Positions 6,988-8,450 of a DNA stretch of 8,450 bases are shown piece by piece. This DNA is from Clostridia bacterium (GTDB taxonomy: Bacteria > Bacillota > Sulfobacillia > SLMV01), in the NCBI GenBank assembly GCA_003554565.1, contig PWGR01000165.1, positions 1 through 8,450 on the forward strand, written 5' to 3'. The translations under genes were made by a program, and so were the position numbers. The notes beneath the pieces were generated by a model. The model saw only the letters and a list, made by a program, of their open reading frames with translations, had not been told where the DNA came from and did not search any database. How positions within the stretch are numbered: position 1 is the stretch's first letter; each line of letters begins with the position of its first letter.

Positions 6988-7986
6988 CTATATCTTCATA
7001 TCGCCGGGCGAGATGTGACCGGCCAGACGCATGTACTTAGCCGTCAACCCGGCTACTGCGGCTGGAATCAGAAAATGCAACAGCACAATAGCGAAAAACA
7101 CGCTCCAGGACCAACCCATGGCCGCCACGGATCCGAATTGACCGACCAGACCGCTGGTTCCCATACCGGCTCCCCAGAACGTGCTGTCCATACCGAACAC
7201 CAGCGTCGCCAGGGGTCCCCCGATGATGCTTGCGACAGTGGCCGGAACGCCTATGATCGGGCGCCGCACCACGTTAGGAATCTGCAGCATGCTCGTTCCC
7301 AGCCCCTGTGAAGCCAGGCCACCGATCCCGTTATCAGGGTAGGAAGAGACAGCAAAACCGATCATATGCGCACAGCAGCCAGCCAGTGCTGCCCCTGCAG
7401 CGGCTCCGGAGAGTTCCAGGGCCACAGCCAGTGCTGCACTGGATATGGGGGCGGTCAAGGCCCATCCCATCACAACCGCGACGATAATGCCCATCGGCAA
7501 AGGATGCAGCTCCGTGGCCCACATTATGAACTGACCCAACCCGAGCATAAGAGTCGCAATTGGTGGCCCGACGAATTGAGCGGCGGCAACCCCGCTGATG
7601 ACCACCACACTGGGTGTGACGATAATGTCCAGCTTTGTCTCTCCTGCCACCATCTTTCCCAGCTCGGTGGCTACTACCGCGGCCACCCATGCGCCCACGG
7701 GCCCACCCGCCGCCCCGGCATATCCGGTCACCACCGAGGCAAACAGAACCAGCGGCGGCGCCCCGAAGGCGTGCGCAACGGCCACGGCGATGCCGGGCCC
7801 CATCATGTCCTGTGCCAGCTCGCCCATCCTGACCAGAGATTCCAGGCCCAGCTGGGAACCGAGCGTATCCAGAATCACCCCAATAATCAGCGTCCCGAAC
7901 AGGCCCAGCGCCATTGCTCCGAGACCATCAATGAGATACCTCTGAACGGTGAACTCTATGTTTTTTCGCTGTAAGAACTTCTTCAG
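6988..7986 (-). CDS. PfoR-type membrane protein (PTS EIIC-like, COG3641), probable CTG start
   Basis: A 332-residue multi-pass inner-membrane protein of the PfoR/PTS EIIC-like family. Relatives have been linked to toxin regulation in Clostridium perfringens and resemble the membrane subunit of sugar phosphotransferase systems; the real substrate is unknown. Roughly eight to ten hydrophobic segments alternate with Gly/Ala-rich loops. Family-like blocks are GMALGLFGTLIIGVILD-type start (with Ala for the first Gly here), AGGPVGAWVAAVVATELGK, TPSVVVISGVAAAQFVGPPI, ELHPLPMGIIVAVVMGWALT, PISSAALAVALELSG and MGTSGLVGQFG. The first ATG (7914) would begin inside a conserved helix. Reading upstream in frame gives KKFLQRKN, IEFTVQRYLIDGLGAMA, typical of the family, back to a CTG at 7986-7984. 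That CTG overlaps the peptidase stop as CTGA and has AGGGAG four bases upstream. No ATG, GTG or TTG lies between. No EIIA or EIIB gene is nearby. Confidence 0.88.
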   Translation of the reverse strand: MKKFLQRKNIEFTVQRYLIDGLGAMALGLFGTLIIGVILDTLGSQLGLESLVRMGELAQDMMGPGIAVAVAHAFGAPPLVLFASVVTGYAGAAGGPVGAWVAAVVATELGKMVAGETKLDIIVTPSVVVISGVAAAQFVGPPIATLMLGLGQFIMWATELHPLPMGIIVAVVMGWALTAPISSAALAVALELSGAAAGAALAGCCAHMIGFAVSSYPDNGIGGLASQGLGTSMLQIPNVVRRPIIGVPATVASIIGGPLATLVFGMDSTFWGAGMGTSGLVGQFGSVAAMGWSWSVFFAIVLLHFLIPAAVAGLTAKYMRLAGHISPGDMKI

Positions 7987-8450
7987 TCTACTCCCTGCTG
8001 TTCCCGCGATGAGTTGTCCTCCTCCTCCGTGAGATGCCTCTTGAACCAGTCGAGCATCCGATGCAAACGATCGACCCGGTTGTACGGTTTTCCGGAACGG
8101 GAGAGATCGTGATGCTCCCCGTCATAGCGCACAAACTCACATTCCACTCCCAGGCGCTTCAGCGCCACAAACCACTGCTCCGCCTGCTCCATAGGGCAGC
8201 GCAGATCGTCCTCTGCATGTACGATCAGGGTTGGCGTCTCGACATTGGGCGCATAGCGAATCGGAGATCGGGACATGATGAAATCCTCTTCCTCCCACAG
8301 CTCCGCCCCGCCCATTCCCCGGCGATTGCTGTAAAAGCCGATATCACTACATCCGTACTTGGTGTACAGATTCGATATTGACCGGAAGGTAACGGCGGCA
8401 GTGAACCGGGTCGTCTGACTGACAATCCAGTTCGTCATGTACCCGCCGTA
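7983..8450 (-). CDS. S9 family serine peptidase (acylaminoacyl-peptidase-like), C-terminal part
   Basis: The last 155 codons of a prolyl oligopeptidase/acylaminoacyl peptidase-type enzyme; the rest lies beyond the window edge. The first visible codons read YGGYMTNWIV, the sequence that directly follows the nucleophile serine of the family motif GGSYGGYM, so the serine is just outside. The catalytic aspartate is in HAEDDLRCPMEQAEQ and the catalytic histidine in YDGEHHDLSRSGKP. LYTKYGCSDIGFY and ELWEEEDFIMSRSPIRYAPN match the S9C alpha/beta-hydrolase domain. Such enzymes remove residues or short pieces from peptides. The N-terminal beta-propeller expected for the family and any signal peptide cannot be seen, so its location is unknown. 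The stop TGA (7985-7983) overlaps the probable start of the downstream membrane protein, indicating one transcript. Confidence 0.93.
   Translation of the reverse strand, partial: YGGYMTNWIVSQTTRFTAAVTFRSISNLYTKYGCSDIGFYSNRRGMGGAELWEEEDFIMSRSPIRYAPNVETPTLIVHAEDDLRCPMEQAEQWFVALKRLGVECEFVRYDGEHHDLSRSGKPYNRVDRLHRMLDWFKRHLTEEEDNSSREQQGVD
7991..7996 (-). promoter_or_regulatory. Ribosome binding site supporting the CTG start
   Basis: AGGGAG on the minus strand, then four bases (TAGA) to CTG 7986. The spacing is short but usable, and translation may also be coupled to the peptidase gene, whose TGA overlaps the start. Confidence 0.45.

Noticed and set aside
7915..7986. Start of the PfoR-like protein at ATG 7914
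   Set aside because: It would remove family-like residues encoded immediately upstream in the same open frame and has no well-spaced ribosome site.

Overview
The window comes from a moderately GC-rich bacterial chromosome. A class II (B12-dependent) ribonucleotide reductase, a PfoR-type membrane protein, Shine-Dalgarno sites of the GGAGG type and GTG starts suggest an anaerobic or facultative bacterium, perhaps a Firmicutes-like lineage. That placement is weak because no marker gene for taxonomy is present.

Layout. Positions 2-956 on the plus strand are the right-hand part of an IS21-family insertion sequence: the tail of istA overlaps a complete istB. Everything after it reads on the minus strand. 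Going against the numbering, in transcription order, there is a 5'-truncated S9 acylaminoacyl-peptidase-like gene (8450-7983), a PfoR/PTS EIIC-like membrane protein (7986-6988), an imidazolonepropionase-like amidohydrolase (6826-5642) and a flavin-reductase-like FMN protein (5577-5002). A gap of about 590 bases without a credible gene follows (4411-5001). Then come class II ribonucleotide reductase nrdJ (4410-1840) and a broken Clp1/Grc3-type polynucleotide kinase gene (about 1809-1018), which lies against the IS21 element.

How the genes may work together. The first four minus-strand genes look like one catabolic or salvage operon. The peptidase and the membrane protein overlap by four bases, and the next gaps are about 160 and 64 bases. 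A serine peptidase, a multi-pass carrier-like protein without its own EIIA/EIIB, a metal-dependent amidohydrolase and a flavoprotein suggest uptake and breakdown of peptides or cyclic amides; this is inference. nrdJ makes deoxyribonucleotides without needing oxygen and has a good ribosome site of its own. The kinase gene behind it has lost its Walker A lysine through a frameshift and returns to the original frame after a second one, so it is read here as a decaying gene, possibly linked to the neighbouring insertion sequence.

Most notable points: the two compensating frameshifts in the Clp1-like kinase, a probable CTG start of the PfoR-like gene inside the peptidase stop codon, an orphan tRNA T-arm-like hairpin in the gap upstream of nrdJ, and an amidohydrolase with a changed residue beside a likely metal ligand. 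I see no convincing new multi-gene system, and no CRISPR array or complete tRNA.
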